In this document: in pieces, positions 1-8,498 of the stretch
Position numbering within the stretch: the stretch's first letter is position 1
How the letters are laid out: each line of letters begins with the position of its first letter
Source of the DNA: Bog-756 sp963837805
GTDB lineage: Bacteria; Actinomycetota; Acidimicrobiia; Acidimicrobiales; RAAP-2
Assembly (NCBI GenBank): GCA_963837805.1
Contig: CAWIOU010000003.1
Coordinates: 124,001-188,000 of the forward strand
DNA: 64,000 bases
Reading direction: 5' to 3'
The notes under the pieces: model-generated
What the model saw: only the letters and a program-made list of their open reading frames with translations
What the model was told of the DNA's origin: nothing
The model's database searches: none
Program-made: the position numbers and the translations under genes

Positions 1-1
1 C

Positions 2-760
2 GCCCTGATCGGGGCGTTCGTCGGGGCGCCGCTGCTGGCCCGTGAGCTGGAGACCGGCACCGTCCGCTACGCCTGGACCCAGGGCTTCGGGAAAGTGCGC
101 TGGGCGCTGGCCAAGTTGGTCCTCCTGGCCATGGCCGTGACCGCCGCCGCCGCTGCCCTCAGTGTCCTCTTCTCCTGGTACTACGGTCCGTACTTCCCCG
201 CTGGTCATCAGGGCCCGGCCTTGTCCAAGGAGGTTCCGGTCGAGGGGTCCGCCTTCGCTCCCGGCCTGTTCGACCTACGGGGCGTGTCGTTCGCAGCCTG
301 GACACTGGCCGCCTTCGCCATCGGTGCCCTGGCCGGCATCCTCATCCGGCGCGTCGTCCCCGCCATCGTCGCCACCCTCGCTGCCTACACCGGCCTCGCC
401 CTCATGACCGGGGGCCTCCTGCGACAGCATTACGTGGCGCCCCTGGTCACCTCCAACCTGAACGTGCCGGCATCGGCGTGGATCATCAGCGAGCAGTGGA
501 CGACCAAAGCCGGCCGGCCGGTCAGTCCGTCGGTGCTCGACCAAGTCCTCCAGGGCACCCAGTTCCCCGGGAAGGGAGGAGTCCCGAAGTCGATCAATGC
601 CTGGCAGTACCTCGTCCAGCACGGCTACATCCAATGGACGACCTACCAACCGGCCACCCGGTTCTGGCCGTTCCAGTGGATCGAGGGCGGTTGGCTGCTG
701 GCGCTGTCTGCCCTGCTCATCGCCGTGACGCTCTGGCTGGTCCGGCGCCGAGCCGTCTGA
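2..760 (+). CDS. ABC-2 type transporter permease, 5' end outside window
   Basis: The frame is open from base 2, so this is the C-terminal 252 residues of a longer gene; the internal GTG at 95 is not a credible start. The first visible segment contains LLARELETGTVRYAWTQ, a signature of actinobacterial ABC-2 permeases of the 'ABC transporter permease subunit' type. Several hydrophobic helices follow, and the last one ends in the positively charged tail LVRRRAV. It would act in the cytoplasmic membrane with an ATPase presumably encoded upstream of the window. The substrate cannot be inferred. The next gene starts 2 bp after the stop, so the two are probably co-transcribed. Confidence 0.75.
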   Translation, partial: ALIGAFVGAPLLARELETGTVRYAWTQGFGKVRWALAKLVLLAMAVTAAAAALSVLFSWYYGPYFPAGHQGPALSKEVPVEGSAFAPGLFDLRGVSFAAWTLAAFAIGALAGILIRRVVPAIVATLAAYTGLALMTGGLLRQHYVAPLVTSNLNVPASAWIISEQWTTKAGRPVSPSVLDQVLQGTQFPGKGGVPKSINAWQYLVQHGYIQWTTYQPATRFWPFQWIEGGWLLALSALLIAVTLWLVRRRAV

Positions 761-762
761 AC

Positions 763-1554
763 ATGAGCCGAGCTCCAGTGGGCGGACGGCCCTCCACCGC
801 CGCGCAAAACCCCTCCCCCGTGACGGTTCGTGGGGGACGCGTCCGGCCGTCGCGTGGGCCGGGCAGGTCACGGCGGCGGTTCGGGCTGATCCTTGGAGCC
901 GGCGCCGTATTGATCCTCGTGATCGCGGCCCTGCACGGATTGGGCGACACCGATTCGTTTCCGGTGCCGAGCCAGGCCACGCTGGCCGGCCTGGGCGTGC
1001 CCCAGCGCATCATGGCCATCGCCAGGAGCCAAGTGGGCTACAGCACCGACCCCTCCAGCTCCTACTGCAACAAATACAGCGCGTACTGGAACGTCGGCAC
1101 AGCCGGCTGCCCGACCGGCGAGACGTCGGAGGAGTGGTGCGCCGACTTCGCCGCCTGGGCCTGGCAGGAGGCCGGCGTGCCGTTCACCTATGGCTTCGGC
1201 TCCGGGCAGATCAACGGCGGCGCGGTCAGCTTCTACGAGTGGGGTGTCGCCAACGGCGAATGGCACCCGGCGACGAGCGGATATGTTGCCTCGCCCGGCA
1301 ATGTGGCGGTCTACGGTCTCTCGCTGGGGGCTGATCCGTCCGCGGTGCACGTGGCCATCGTCACCGAGGACGGGCCCGGCCAGCCGGGCCCGGACGTCGT
1401 CAACGGCGACGGCGATCGGACCGGATTCTCCGTCGTCGAGACCGGGACCGACCAGGCGACCGCCGACGCCGGAGATGGCGGATCCACTCTTTCCGGCTAT
1501 GTGAGTCCTCCCGGGGTGTCTCTCCAAGCCGCGGTGACGACCTCCGGTCAGTAG
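763..1554 (+). CDS. Membrane-anchored or secreted CHAP-domain protein
   Basis: A 263-residue protein whose ATG lies 2 bp after the permease stop. It has a basic N-terminus, one hydrophobic segment at about residues 41-60 (signal anchor or signal peptide), then a CHAP-like amidase/peptidase domain at about 78-250. The probable catalytic cysteine is C126 in EEWCADFAAWAW and the probable histidine is H196 in SAVHVAIV. CHAP enzymes cut peptidoglycan cross-bridges or amide bonds, so a role in wall remodelling outside the membrane is likely. Two further cysteines (C102 and C116) precede the catalytic one and may pair. A longer in-frame extension to 478 overlaps the permease and is rejected. Confidence 0.75.
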   Translation: MSRAPVGGRPSTAAQNPSPVTVRGGRVRPSRGPGRSRRRFGLILGAGAVLILVIAALHGLGDTDSFPVPSQATLAGLGVPQRIMAIARSQVGYSTDPSSSYCNKYSAYWNVGTAGCPTGETSEEWCADFAAWAWQEAGVPFTYGFGSGQINGGAVSFYEWGVANGEWHPATSGYVASPGNVAVYGLSLGADPSAVHVAIVTEDGPGQPGPDVVNGDGDRTGFSVVETGTDQATADAGDGGSTLSGYVSPPGVSLQAAVTTSGQ

Positions 1555-1607
1555 ATGAGCGAAGCCGCAGTCGGAATCGTGATTGCCCCGATTGGAAGGT
1601 GACGTCC

Positions 1608-2120
1608 ATGGATGCCGAACATGCGGGAGCTGCGCAAGAGCGGTCCGGCGTCCCGACCGACGGACCGGCCCGACCGAGGACCGCCTGGCGAGCCAGATCT
1701 CGCTGGTTCGTTCACCTTGGCCTGCTGGCCTTCCTTGCCGCGGCACTGGGGACCCTGCAACTCCTCCACATCCGGAACGCCATCCATGCCGACGTGGGGC
1801 TGGCTTTCGCCGGTCTGGTCGTCGTCCACTTGGCCCAGCGGCGCCACCGGATTGCTCGGATGCTCGCCCAGCTCATCCGCTTGCGCCCACGGGTCGAGCG
1901 CGAGCTACGACTTCTGGCGTCGGATACGATCCTCGCGTTCGTCACGATCAACGTCGTGGTTTCAGGGATCCTCGACTGGGGTCGGGGAGCGCCGTTACTC
2001 CTTCCCGTCCCACAGCCGCTCGACAGGTGGCACCTGACGTCGTCCGTCGTCCTCGTCGTCTACCTGGCCATCCACGTCGCGCGCCGGTGGAAGCGTCTGC
2101 GACGATCGACGATCCGCTAG
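1608..2120 (+). CDS. Four-helix membrane protein, possible dihaem cytochrome b-like (DUF4405-like)
   Basis: A 170-residue integral membrane protein with hydrophobic segments at about 34-53, 62-78, 105-123 and 143-158. ATG 1608 is preferred over GTG 1599 because GGAAGG lies 8 bases upstream of it. Histidines H60 and H74 flank the second helix and H142 and H156 flank the fourth, both pairs 14 residues apart, as in b-type cytochromes that hold two haems across a four-helix bundle. This resembles DUF4405 or cytochrome b561-like proteins, but the family call is inference. No redox partner is adjacent. A C-terminal RRWKRLRR tail probably faces the cytoplasm. Confidence 0.55.
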   Translation: MDAEHAGAAQERSGVPTDGPARPRTAWRARSRWFVHLGLLAFLAAALGTLQLLHIRNAIHADVGLAFAGLVVVHLAQRRHRIARMLAQLIRLRPRVERELRLLASDTILAFVTINVVVSGILDWGRGAPLLLPVPQPLDRWHLTSSVVLVVYLAIHVARRWKRLRRSTIR

Positions 2121-2250
2121 CCACAAGGAGCACATCTCGCGCGCTGGGGTGGACGTGGCGCCAGGGGCCGCCTGGTTGGCCGTGGGGGGTCACCCGAGGT
2201 CGGGCTAGGGCTCCGTACCAGGTCGCCGACGGGCAGCGTCAGGCTGCGAT

Positions 2251-2487
2251 TCACCCTTCGGGAAGGGCGGCGAAGTCCCGCTTTGCCTTTCGATACCAAC
2301 TCATTCCGGCAATGGGCCTCTTCCATCGACCCTTCATCTCCTTCAATGCCTCTTCGTGCATCGTGTCGCCACCGGCGACTGCTTCCTTGAGATGGTGGTC
2401 TTGCGCCTTGATGACCTCATCTGCGGTATCTCCATGGAGCTCGAGCTCACATGGTCCACCCAACTGCTTGCAACTCATCGTCTTCAT
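2251..2487 (-). CDS. DUF1059 family small protein
   Basis: A 78-residue protein starting at an ATG preceded by GAGGAG. The sequence MKTMSCKQLGGPCELELHG, a DEVIKAQDHHLKE segment, and the C-terminal pattern MKGRWKRPIAGMSWYRKAK are characteristic of DUF1059. No enzymatic role has been established for the family that I know of. The two cysteines (C6 and C13) are conserved in it. It is convergent with the four-helix protein and stands alone on its strand. Confidence 0.85.
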   Translation of the reverse strand: MKTMSCKQLGGPCELELHGDTADEVIKAQDHHLKEAVAGGDTMHEEALKEMKGRWKRPIAGMSWYRKAKRDFAALPEG

Positions 2488-2822
2488 AACACTCCTCGAT
2501 TGCTCTCTGATATCACAGTTTCATGCGTTCACGGATGGTCACCCGGTTTCCTCACCCAGCCCGGCAACGGCTCCGATCTCGGGAGGCACTGATATGACAA
2601 TCCTCGACAGAGAAATGTGACCGGGGGTACCGGAAAAGTTGATGAAGTTTCGAACCCCGGCTCGAGGGACTCGAGCCAGGCCGGGCTGGAGGGCCGCCGT
2701 TGAAGGGCCAGAAGTTCACGGTCTGACCGGCAACAAAATCAACAACAGCCGTACCACGGTGCCGGGCGCTTGAGCGGCGGGCACTGTTCGTCCGCCACTG
2801 TCCAGAACCACGGTGGGGGTTG

Positions 2823-3125
2823 TCAGAACAGGTCGGCCACCTCGGGGTCGATGTAACGGTGGATGTCCATGCCCAGGAGTTCCAGGTCGCCGAGGCTGTT
2901 GCCAAATGCCGCGAAATGTGGGGTGCCGAAGTGTTCGGTGAGCGCCTCCTGGGAATCCCACTCCTCGAAGATCCGGAACCGACCTCGGACGTCCGGGTCT
3001 GCCCACAGCCCGTAGGCTCGGCACCCCGGCTCCTTCAGCGACTCGGTCGCTACGGTGCGGGCGAGCCCGACCATGCGGTCGTGGGACGAGGGGCCAACGG
3101 TCATGATGCCGGAAACGATGATCAT
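2823..3125 (-). CDS. Antibiotic biosynthesis monooxygenase (ABM)-domain protein
   Basis: A 100-residue single-domain dimeric alpha/beta-barrel protein. The pattern EPGCRAYGLWADP, then FRIFEEWDSQEALTEHFGTPHF is the hallmark of the ABM family, whose members either oxidise quinol-like compounds without cofactor or act as small-molecule binding proteins. The start is an ATG followed by a run of hydrophobic residues (IIVSGIM), the usual first strand. It is transcribed alone. The substrate is unknown. Confidence 0.8.
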   Translation of the reverse strand: MIIVSGIMTVGPSSHDRMVGLARTVATESLKEPGCRAYGLWADPDVRGRFRIFEEWDSQEALTEHFGTPHFAAFGNSLGDLELLGMDIHRYIDPEVADLF

Positions 3126-3336
3126 GCCCCGACTCTAGGGTGACAAGGCCCCTGCATGCGTGGGACAACCCGGCTGTCGAGCGTGTCAGTCGATCTCAGC
3201 TGGGGGCGGAACGTTGGGCTGCGGTTCTGTGCGGTCGAGTCCTCGCCATGGCCGCTCGCCGGGACCACACAGGCGGTCCGCATTGGTGGTGGGCCGCCAC
3301 GACCGGTCAGAATGGGGTGAGGAGGTGGTCCGGACT

Positions 3337-3702
3337 ATGAAACTCAAGCGGCTGATGGTTGTGGCCCTCGGGGCAGGTGCAGTGGGGTATGGATTGGCGC
3401 GACGGTCAAAGGCGGCCAAGGAGCGCTCTCTGGGTATGGCCACCGCCGGATCGGGGGCACAGAACTCCTTCGGGGTCGTGGAAGTTGAGACCGAGGATGT
3501 CGACGCCGATGGCAATCTCGTGGTCGATGACCTGGTCGTCGCCGTGGACAGCGATGGAAAGATCCTGGCCACCGACGAGACCATCGCGGTCATCACGCCG
3601 GAGGGTGACGCGATCATCGACGAAAAGCTGTCGGCGGTGGGAGATGACGGCGAGCTCCATACCGTCGAAGAAGACATCGCTATCACCGAAGCCAACGAGT
3701 AG
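3337..3702 (+). CDS. Hypothetical acidic exported or anchored protein with DG repeats
   Basis: A 121-residue protein; ATG 3337 follows GAGGAGG and the longer upstream reading is not credible. Residues 5-20 form a short hydrophobic signal or anchor (MVVALGAGAVGYGLA) after the basic start MKLKR. The rest is very acidic, with repeated DADGNLVVDD, DSDGKILATDE and TPEGDAIIDE turns, suggesting a repetitive beta structure that might bind cations. I do not recognise the family. The strong codon bias and clear ribosome site make it a real gene. Confidence 0.6.
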   Translation: MKLKRLMVVALGAGAVGYGLARRSKAAKERSLGMATAGSGAQNSFGVVEVETEDVDADGNLVVDDLVVAVDSDGKILATDETIAVITPEGDAIIDEKLSAVGDDGELHTVEEDIAITEANE

Positions 3703-3819
3703 GGCTCCGAAGCTCCTCCGTTGTCGCTGAAGGTCAGAGTCCTCGACCTCGTGGCTTCGCTCATGGTGCCAAGCTCTAGGTGTTCTGTCTAGGGACACCG
3801 AAACGGGAGGAGCCGGCAC

Positions 3820-6123
3820 GTGACACCAATCGAGTTCCGGGGAAGGATCGGCAACGACTGGCGGGACTCGGAGCCATGGTGGCCACCCCTGCCCACCCCG
3901 CCGGAGGGTGCGCCCAACATCGTGCTCATCGTGCTCGACGATGTCGGCTTCGCCCAGCTGGGCTGCTACGGATCCGACATCGAGACCCCGTTCATCGACG
4001 CCGTCGCCGCCGAGGGTGTGCGACTGACCAACTTCCACACCACCGCCCTGTGCTCGCCGACCCGGGCCTGTCTGCTGACCGGCCGCAATCATCATCGGAG
4101 CGGCATGGGCCGGGTGGCGGACCTGGCCACCGGCTTTCCCGGCTACTGGGGGCGTCCGCCCCGCGAGAACGGCTATCTGTCGGAGATGCTCCAGGCCACC
4201 GGCTACGCCACCTACGCGGTAGGGAAGTGGCATCTGAGCCCCGAGGGCGAGACCAACATGGCCAACTCGCGGGCGACCTGGCCCCTGGGGCGAGGCTTCG
4301 ATCGCTGGTATGGCTTTCACGGTGGCGAGACCCACCAGTTCGTGCCCGCCCTCTACCAGGACAACCACACCGTCCGCCCGCTTCGTTCGCTGGACGAGGG
4401 GTACCACCTCAGTGCGGATCTGGCCGACCGGGCCATCGAGTACCTGGGCGACCTCCGGGCCGTCGACGACGAGCTGCCCTTCTTCCTGTACCTGGCTACC
4501 GGGGCCTGCCATTCGCCCCACCATGCGCCGGCCGAATGGATCGAGCGCTACAGGGGTCGCTTCGCCAAAGGTTGGGACGCCTGGCGCGAGGAGACGTTCG
4601 CCCGGCAGCTGGCCATGGGCATCGTTCCCGAGGGCACCATGCTCACCCCCCGACCGCCCTGGGTCCCGGCCTGGGAAAGCTTGGATGAGCGTCAGCGAGC
4701 GCTGGCCGAACGCTTCATGGAGTGCTTCGCCGCCTTCCTGTCGTTCACCGACGAGCAGATCGGCCGGGTGCTCGGCTTCATCGACGATCTGGGGGACGCC
4801 GACGATACTGCCGTGATCATCGTCTCGGACAACGGTGCCAGCTCCGAGGGCGGTCAGGAGGGGACGATCAATGAGGGCCGTCTCTCGAATTTCGAGGGCG
4901 CCGGGGTGGGGGAGATGTACGCCCGGCTCGACGAGATCGGAGGACCGCGCAGCCACAACAACTACCCGTGGGGGTGGACCATGGCGGGGAACACTCCGTT
5001 CAAGCGATGGAAGCGCGAGGTGCACGAGGGCGGCGTGGCTGACCCTTGTATCGTCCGCGCCCCCGCCGGCCGGCGGGCCACCGAAGGCGGTGGCGTACGC
5101 CGCCAGTACGCGCACGCCATCGACATCGCACCGACGGTGCTCGAGCTGGTCGGCATCACCCCGCCGGCCGAGATCGAGTCAATCCCCCAGTCGCACCTGG
5201 ACGGGATCGGCTTTGCTCATGTGCTCGGCGATGGAGGGGAGATGGAGCCGGATCGGCACCTCACCCAGCACTTCGAGATGCTCGGCTCGCGGGCCATCTA
5301 CCACGACGGGTGGAAGGCGGTGACCTACCACCCGGTCGGCCCGATCTACGACGACGGCCTGCGGTCCAACGCCCCCTGGGAGGAGGACATCTGGGAGCTC
5401 TACCATGTGGCCGAGGACGTCTCGGAGTCACGCAACCTGGCCGCCGAGCTCCCCGAGAAGGTGACCGAGCTGGTCGCCCTGTGGTGGGAGGAAGCCCGGC
5501 GCAACGACGTGCTGCCGCTCGACAATCGGGTGCTCGAGGCCATGGCCCACAAGCACGACCGCCGGCGGCCCCAGACCTCCTATCGATACTTCCAGGGGGG
5601 AGCCCCGGTTCCCGAGTGGGTCGCCGTCGACGTGCGAAACCGATCCCACGAGATAGCTGTCGACCTCGAGGTCCCTGACGGTGTGGTGGCCTCCGGGATC
5701 CTGTTGGCGCTCGGTTGCGTACTCGGCGGCTGGTCCCTCCACGTGATCGACGGTCGGCTTCGCTACGTGCACAACCTGCACGGCCAGCGTCTCTACGAGG
5801 TCGTGGCCGACACGGTGTTGGGTTCGGGCCACCACCAGGTGGCCTTCCACTTCGAGAAGGACGAAGCCCTGGGAGGTCAAGCAACGCTGGTACAGGACGG
5901 CGTGGTGGTCGGCACCGGTGCGGTGGAGCGATTCACCCCCGTGGCCTTCAACGAGGTGATGATCGGCCTCACGTGCGGCTACGAGTGGGGACCTGCGGTG
6001 GGGAGCGACTACGAGACACCATTTCCCTTCAACGGCACCATCGTCCGGGCGGAGGTGACACCCACCGGTCCCGTGGTGCGCGACCCGGTCGCTGAGGTAG
6101 CGGCCATCCTGGCCTCGCAGTGA
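3820..6123 (+). CDS. Arylsulfatase (sulfatase family, large actinobacterial type)
   Basis: A 767-residue protein starting at GTG 3820 behind GGGAGGAG. The N-terminal sulfatase fold (about 30-545) has the metal-binding pair D40-D41 in IVLIVLDDVGF and the sulfatase signature CSPTRACLLTGRN, with C78 as the residue normally converted to formylglycine. A later SDNGASSEGG segment supplies further metal ligands. The C-terminal 200 residues resemble the beta-sandwich tail seen in long arylsulfatases that hydrolyse sulfate esters. No signal peptide is evident, so it may be cytoplasmic or use another export route. It is similar in architecture to the second sulfatase at 47046-49454. Confidence 0.92.
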   Translation: MTPIEFRGRIGNDWRDSEPWWPPLPTPPEGAPNIVLIVLDDVGFAQLGCYGSDIETPFIDAVAAEGVRLTNFHTTALCSPTRACLLTGRNHHRSGMGRVADLATGFPGYWGRPPRENGYLSEMLQATGYATYAVGKWHLSPEGETNMANSRATWPLGRGFDRWYGFHGGETHQFVPALYQDNHTVRPLRSLDEGYHLSADLADRAIEYLGDLRAVDDELPFFLYLATGACHSPHHAPAEWIERYRGRFAKGWDAWREETFARQLAMGIVPEGTMLTPRPPWVPAWESLDERQRALAERFMECFAAFLSFTDEQIGRVLGFIDDLGDADDTAVIIVSDNGASSEGGQEGTINEGRLSNFEGAGVGEMYARLDEIGGPRSHNNYPWGWTMAGNTPFKRWKREVHEGGVADPCIVRAPAGRRATEGGGVRRQYAHAIDIAPTVLELVGITPPAEIESIPQSHLDGIGFAHVLGDGGEMEPDRHLTQHFEMLGSRAIYHDGWKAVTYHPVGPIYDDGLRSNAPWEEDIWELYHVAEDVSESRNLAAELPEKVTELVALWWEEARRNDVLPLDNRVLEAMAHKHDRRRPQTSYRYFQGGAPVPEWVAVDVRNRSHEIAVDLEVPDGVVASGILLALGCVLGGWSLHVIDGRLRYVHNLHGQRLYEVVADTVLGSGHHQVAFHFEKDEALGGQATLVQDGVVVGTGAVERFTPVAFNEVMIGLTCGYEWGPAVGSDYETPFPFNGTIVRAEVTPTGPVVRDPVAEVAAILASQ

Positions 6124-6312
6124 GGTCGGGGCGCTGGACAGGAGCCGCCGGGGTTCGGTTGCCGCAGCCTTTGCTGGATGCGTTGCCGCCGGTTATTGCC
6201 AGCGCCGAACCCGCCAGCCGGTAGCGAGACGGGCCACTTGCTGCTGGTGGCCTCCTTCATGGTGGGAGATAGGGTGGCCGGCGAGCCCGCTCACGCCCAT
6301 GAGGAGTCCCAC

Positions 6313-6789
6313 ATGCCCGACACCGTCTTCCTACCCAACCGCATCGAGGTGACTCGGTCCATCTCGGCACCGCCGGCCGCGATCTTCGACATCCTGCGCA
6401 GCCCGGGGGGCCAGGTGGCCATCGATGCCTCCGGGATGCTGCAGGGCTTCACCGGTGAGCCGGCGGAGAAGGTGGGCGACACGTTCGTCATCCATATGGA
6501 CCGCGAATCGCTCAACGATTTTCCGCTCGGCAAGTACGACGTGACCGTGCACATCATCGTCTTCGAGCGCGACAAGGAGATCGCCTGGGATCTCGGGCCC
6601 GATATTCCGATTCCTCACTTCTATGGCTACCGCCTGGATGCGGGTGAGGGCGGGGTCACCGATGTGACGTCCTACTACGACTGGTCAAAGGTGAGTGGCG
6701 ACATCAAGGACCGCTTCCCGATCGTGCCCGAATCGGCACTGCGGGCCACGCTGGGAATCTTGGATCGGACGGTCAGAACCGGCTCGTGA
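6313..6789 (+). CDS. SRPBCC (START/polyketide cyclase-like) family protein
   Basis: A 158-residue protein; ATG 6313 follows GAGGAG. The start NRIEVTRSISAPPAAIFDIL is the first strand and helix of the helix-grip SRPBCC fold, and the last helix LRATLGILDRTV closes the cavity. Members bind hydrophobic ligands or act as cyclases or Hsp90 co-factors; no ligand can be named here. It follows the sulfatase by about 190 bp on the same strand and precedes the DUF899 gene, so the three may share transcription. Confidence 0.8.
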   Translation: MPDTVFLPNRIEVTRSISAPPAAIFDILRSPGGQVAIDASGMLQGFTGEPAEKVGDTFVIHMDRESLNDFPLGKYDVTVHIIVFERDKEIAWDLGPDIPIPHFYGYRLDAGEGGVTDVTSYYDWSKVSGDIKDRFPIVPESALRATLGILDRTVRTGS

Positions 6790-6936
6790 CCCTCCGCTCC
6801 GCAGCTCGAGGCTGTCGGGAAGGAGATGCGAGGTTGACTCGGCCAGGCCGGCCAGCGGTCCGGTGTTTATCATGTTGCCCGAGGAGCACCGTTCCCCGGT
6901 GCCGGGGGACATGGATCAGAGCACGAAGGTGACCAC

Positions 6937-7566
6937 ATGGCCAGTATGCCCAATGTCGTATCGGTGGAGGAGTGGCAGAGCGAGCGGGATGCGTTGCTCG
7001 TCGCCGAGAAGGAGGCCACCCGCCAGATCGACGCCATTGCCGCCCGCCGCCGCCGCCTCCCGATGGTCCGGTTCGACAACGACAGATACCACTTCGAGAC
7101 GCCTGACGGTGCAAGGCAGTTGTCGGACTTCTTCGAAGGGCGGCAGCAGCTGGCCATCTACCAGTTCATGGACAACGGTCCCGACGCCTTCTGCCCCGGT
7201 TGTACGCACTTCACCACCAATGTGGCCGGTCTGGACCTGCTGGCCCGGGAGGGCGTGAGCTGGCGTACCGTGTCCAACATGCCGCTGGCCCAGATGGAGT
7301 CGTACTGGGCCAGCAAGGGCTGGAGCATCCCGTTCGCCTCTTCGCGGGGCACCTCGTTCGCCGATGACTGCGGCGCCGGCCAGGGCTTCATGCTGAACAT
7401 GTTCTTCACCGACGGCGAGCATGTCTATCGCACCTATGCCACCAATGGCCGGGGCGTCGACCGATTGTTGTTCGTGAACAGCATCCTCGACCTCGCTCCC
7501 TACGGCCGTCAGGAGGATTGGGAGGACTCGCCTCCGGGTTGGCCGCAACACCCCACGTACGGCTGA
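6937..7566 (+). CDS. DUF899 family (thioredoxin-like) protein
   Basis: A 209-residue protein. An N-terminal coiled helix (EEWQSERDALLVAEKEATR) is followed by RRRLPMVRFDNDRYHFETPDG and a thioredoxin-like domain in which FCPGCTHFTTN supplies a CxxC pair. The downstream RGTSFADDCG and the ending ILDLAPYGRQEDWEDSP also fit DUF899. The family is usually described as a dithiol-disulfide isomerase-like fold without a defined partner. The neighbouring SRPBCC gene has the same orientation. Start ATG 6937 or the internal ATG 6946 are both possible. Confidence 0.85.
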   Translation: MASMPNVVSVEEWQSERDALLVAEKEATRQIDAIAARRRRLPMVRFDNDRYHFETPDGARQLSDFFEGRQQLAIYQFMDNGPDAFCPGCTHFTTNVAGLDLLAREGVSWRTVSNMPLAQMESYWASKGWSIPFASSRGTSFADDCGAGQGFMLNMFFTDGEHVYRTYATNGRGVDRLLFVNSILDLAPYGRQEDWEDSPPGWPQHPTYG

Positions 7567-7659
7567 AGTCGGGGAAAGCCGGGTAGGTAATCTGGGGACG
7601 TCCCGCTTCTGACCGCACCGAACGACCGGGTGGCGGACGGGCGTGACGGGACCGGTCGG

Positions 7660-8181
7660 CTATCCGGTGAGGACGTCGTGGAGGATGTCCCGGAGCATGG
7701 TCCCCAATTCATCGTTGGTCGTCGACTCGAAGGCGTCGCCGGCGAGGAAGAGGCTCGAGAAGACGACGCCGAAGGAGGCCGACATGCGCACCCGATCCCG
7801 CAACGGCAGCCGGATGTCCTCCAACACTCGTCGGAACTGGTTCTGGATGTCCTCGTGTTCGGCGTCGTGGTCCTCGCGGTGCAGCTTCTCCAGCGTGGCC
7901 TGGTTGCGCTCGTGCATGAGGAAGATCTTGCGCTGGGAAAGCATCTCGCCGACGATCTCGTCGAGCAGCTCCTCCCACAGGGCCAGCGTGACCGGTCCCT
8001 CCCCGATCCGCACCAGCGCCTCTTTGCCGAATTCGTGCAGGCGCATATGCAGCGCCATGAGGATGTCCTCTTTGGATTCGAAGTGGTAGTACAGGGCTGC
8101 CTTGGTGACGCCCAGCTGCTCGGCGATCTGCCGCAGGCTGGTGCCGTCATAGCCCTGCTCGGTGAAGAGGTCGAGGGCCAC
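7660..8181 (-). CDS. TetR/AcrR family regulator, N-terminal end frameshifted
   Basis: The frame encodes a TetR regulator: DLFTEQGYDGTSLRQIAEQLG, then VTKAALYYHFESKEDIL, is the DNA-binding domain, with a ligand-binding C-terminus. The first start in frame is GTG 8181, which would remove half of helix 1; the residues just upstream (TDTKQRILDVA) belong to the family, yet no ATG, GTG or TTG precedes them before the stop at 8371-8373. A neighbouring frame from GTG 8366 has strong coding bias and a Pro-rich acidic leader, and one missing base in the GC runs at about 8216-8240 would join them. The gene is divergent from an exporter and probably represses it. Confidence 0.8.
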   Translation of the reverse strand: MALDLFTEQGYDGTSLRQIAEQLGVTKAALYYHFESKEDILMALHMRLHEFGKEALVRIGEGPVTLALWEELLDEIVGEMLSQRKIFLMHERNQATLEKLHREDHDAEHEDIQNQFRRVLEDIRLPLRDRVRMSASFGVVFSSLFLAGDAFESTTNDELGTMLRDILHDVLTG

Positions 8182-8423
8182 GTCGAGGATGCGCTGTTTG
8201 GTGTCGGTGGAGATGGGTCCGGGCCCGGGGGTGGGGGCGCTGGCCGGGGGTCTTCTGGCGATGGGGCGTCGGCCAGTCCTCCGATGTCCGGCTCCTCGCC
8301 GATCACCGCCTCGAACTGGCTGATCGTCCCTGCCTGCCCGTCGGCGGTTTGTGTCACTGGCTCCACGGTGTCACCTGATCGACCACTTTCATTTGCTTGC
8401 GTCTTAGCCGTAACGGCCTTTTC

Positions 8424-8443
8424 TACTTGACGGCAGGTAAGTA
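8424..8443. promoter_or_regulatory. Operator-like dyad 1 (TetR site)
   Basis: A 20-bp imperfect palindrome with outer arms TACTT and AAGTA around the core GACGGCAGGT. A near copy lies exactly 50 bp downstream. It covers the TTGACG hexamer of the putative rightward promoter, so binding would block the exporter genes. Assignment to the adjacent TetR protein is inference. Confidence 0.65.
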
Positions 8444-8456
8444 TACGGCTTACGAT
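8427..8456 (+). promoter_or_regulatory. Putative promoter of the exporter operon
   Basis: A -35 hexamer TTGACG (8427-8432) and a -10 hexamer TACGAT (8451-8456) are separated by 18 bp. The -35 lies inside operator-like dyad 1 and the region downstream enters dyad 2, which is the arrangement expected of a repressed promoter. On the opposite strand TATACT at 8445-8440 could serve as a -10 for the regulator gene. Confidence 0.5.
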
Positions 8457-8473
8457 GCCTCTGGAGACGACTT

Positions 8474-8493
8474 TACTTAACGACCGGTAAGGA
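8474..8493. promoter_or_regulatory. Operator-like dyad 2 (TetR site)
   Basis: The 20-bp site TACTTAACGACCGGTAAGGA matches dyad 1 at 16 of 20 positions. It ends in TAAGGA (8488-8493), which is also the ribosome-binding site for the ATG at 8499, so repressor binding could affect both initiation and elongation. Confidence 0.6.
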
Positions 8494-8498
8494 TGTCT

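Noticed and set aside
3406..5115. A 569-residue minus-strand frame opposite the first sulfatase
   Set aside because: It runs antisense to a gene with intact sulfatase motifs and has no family resemblance.
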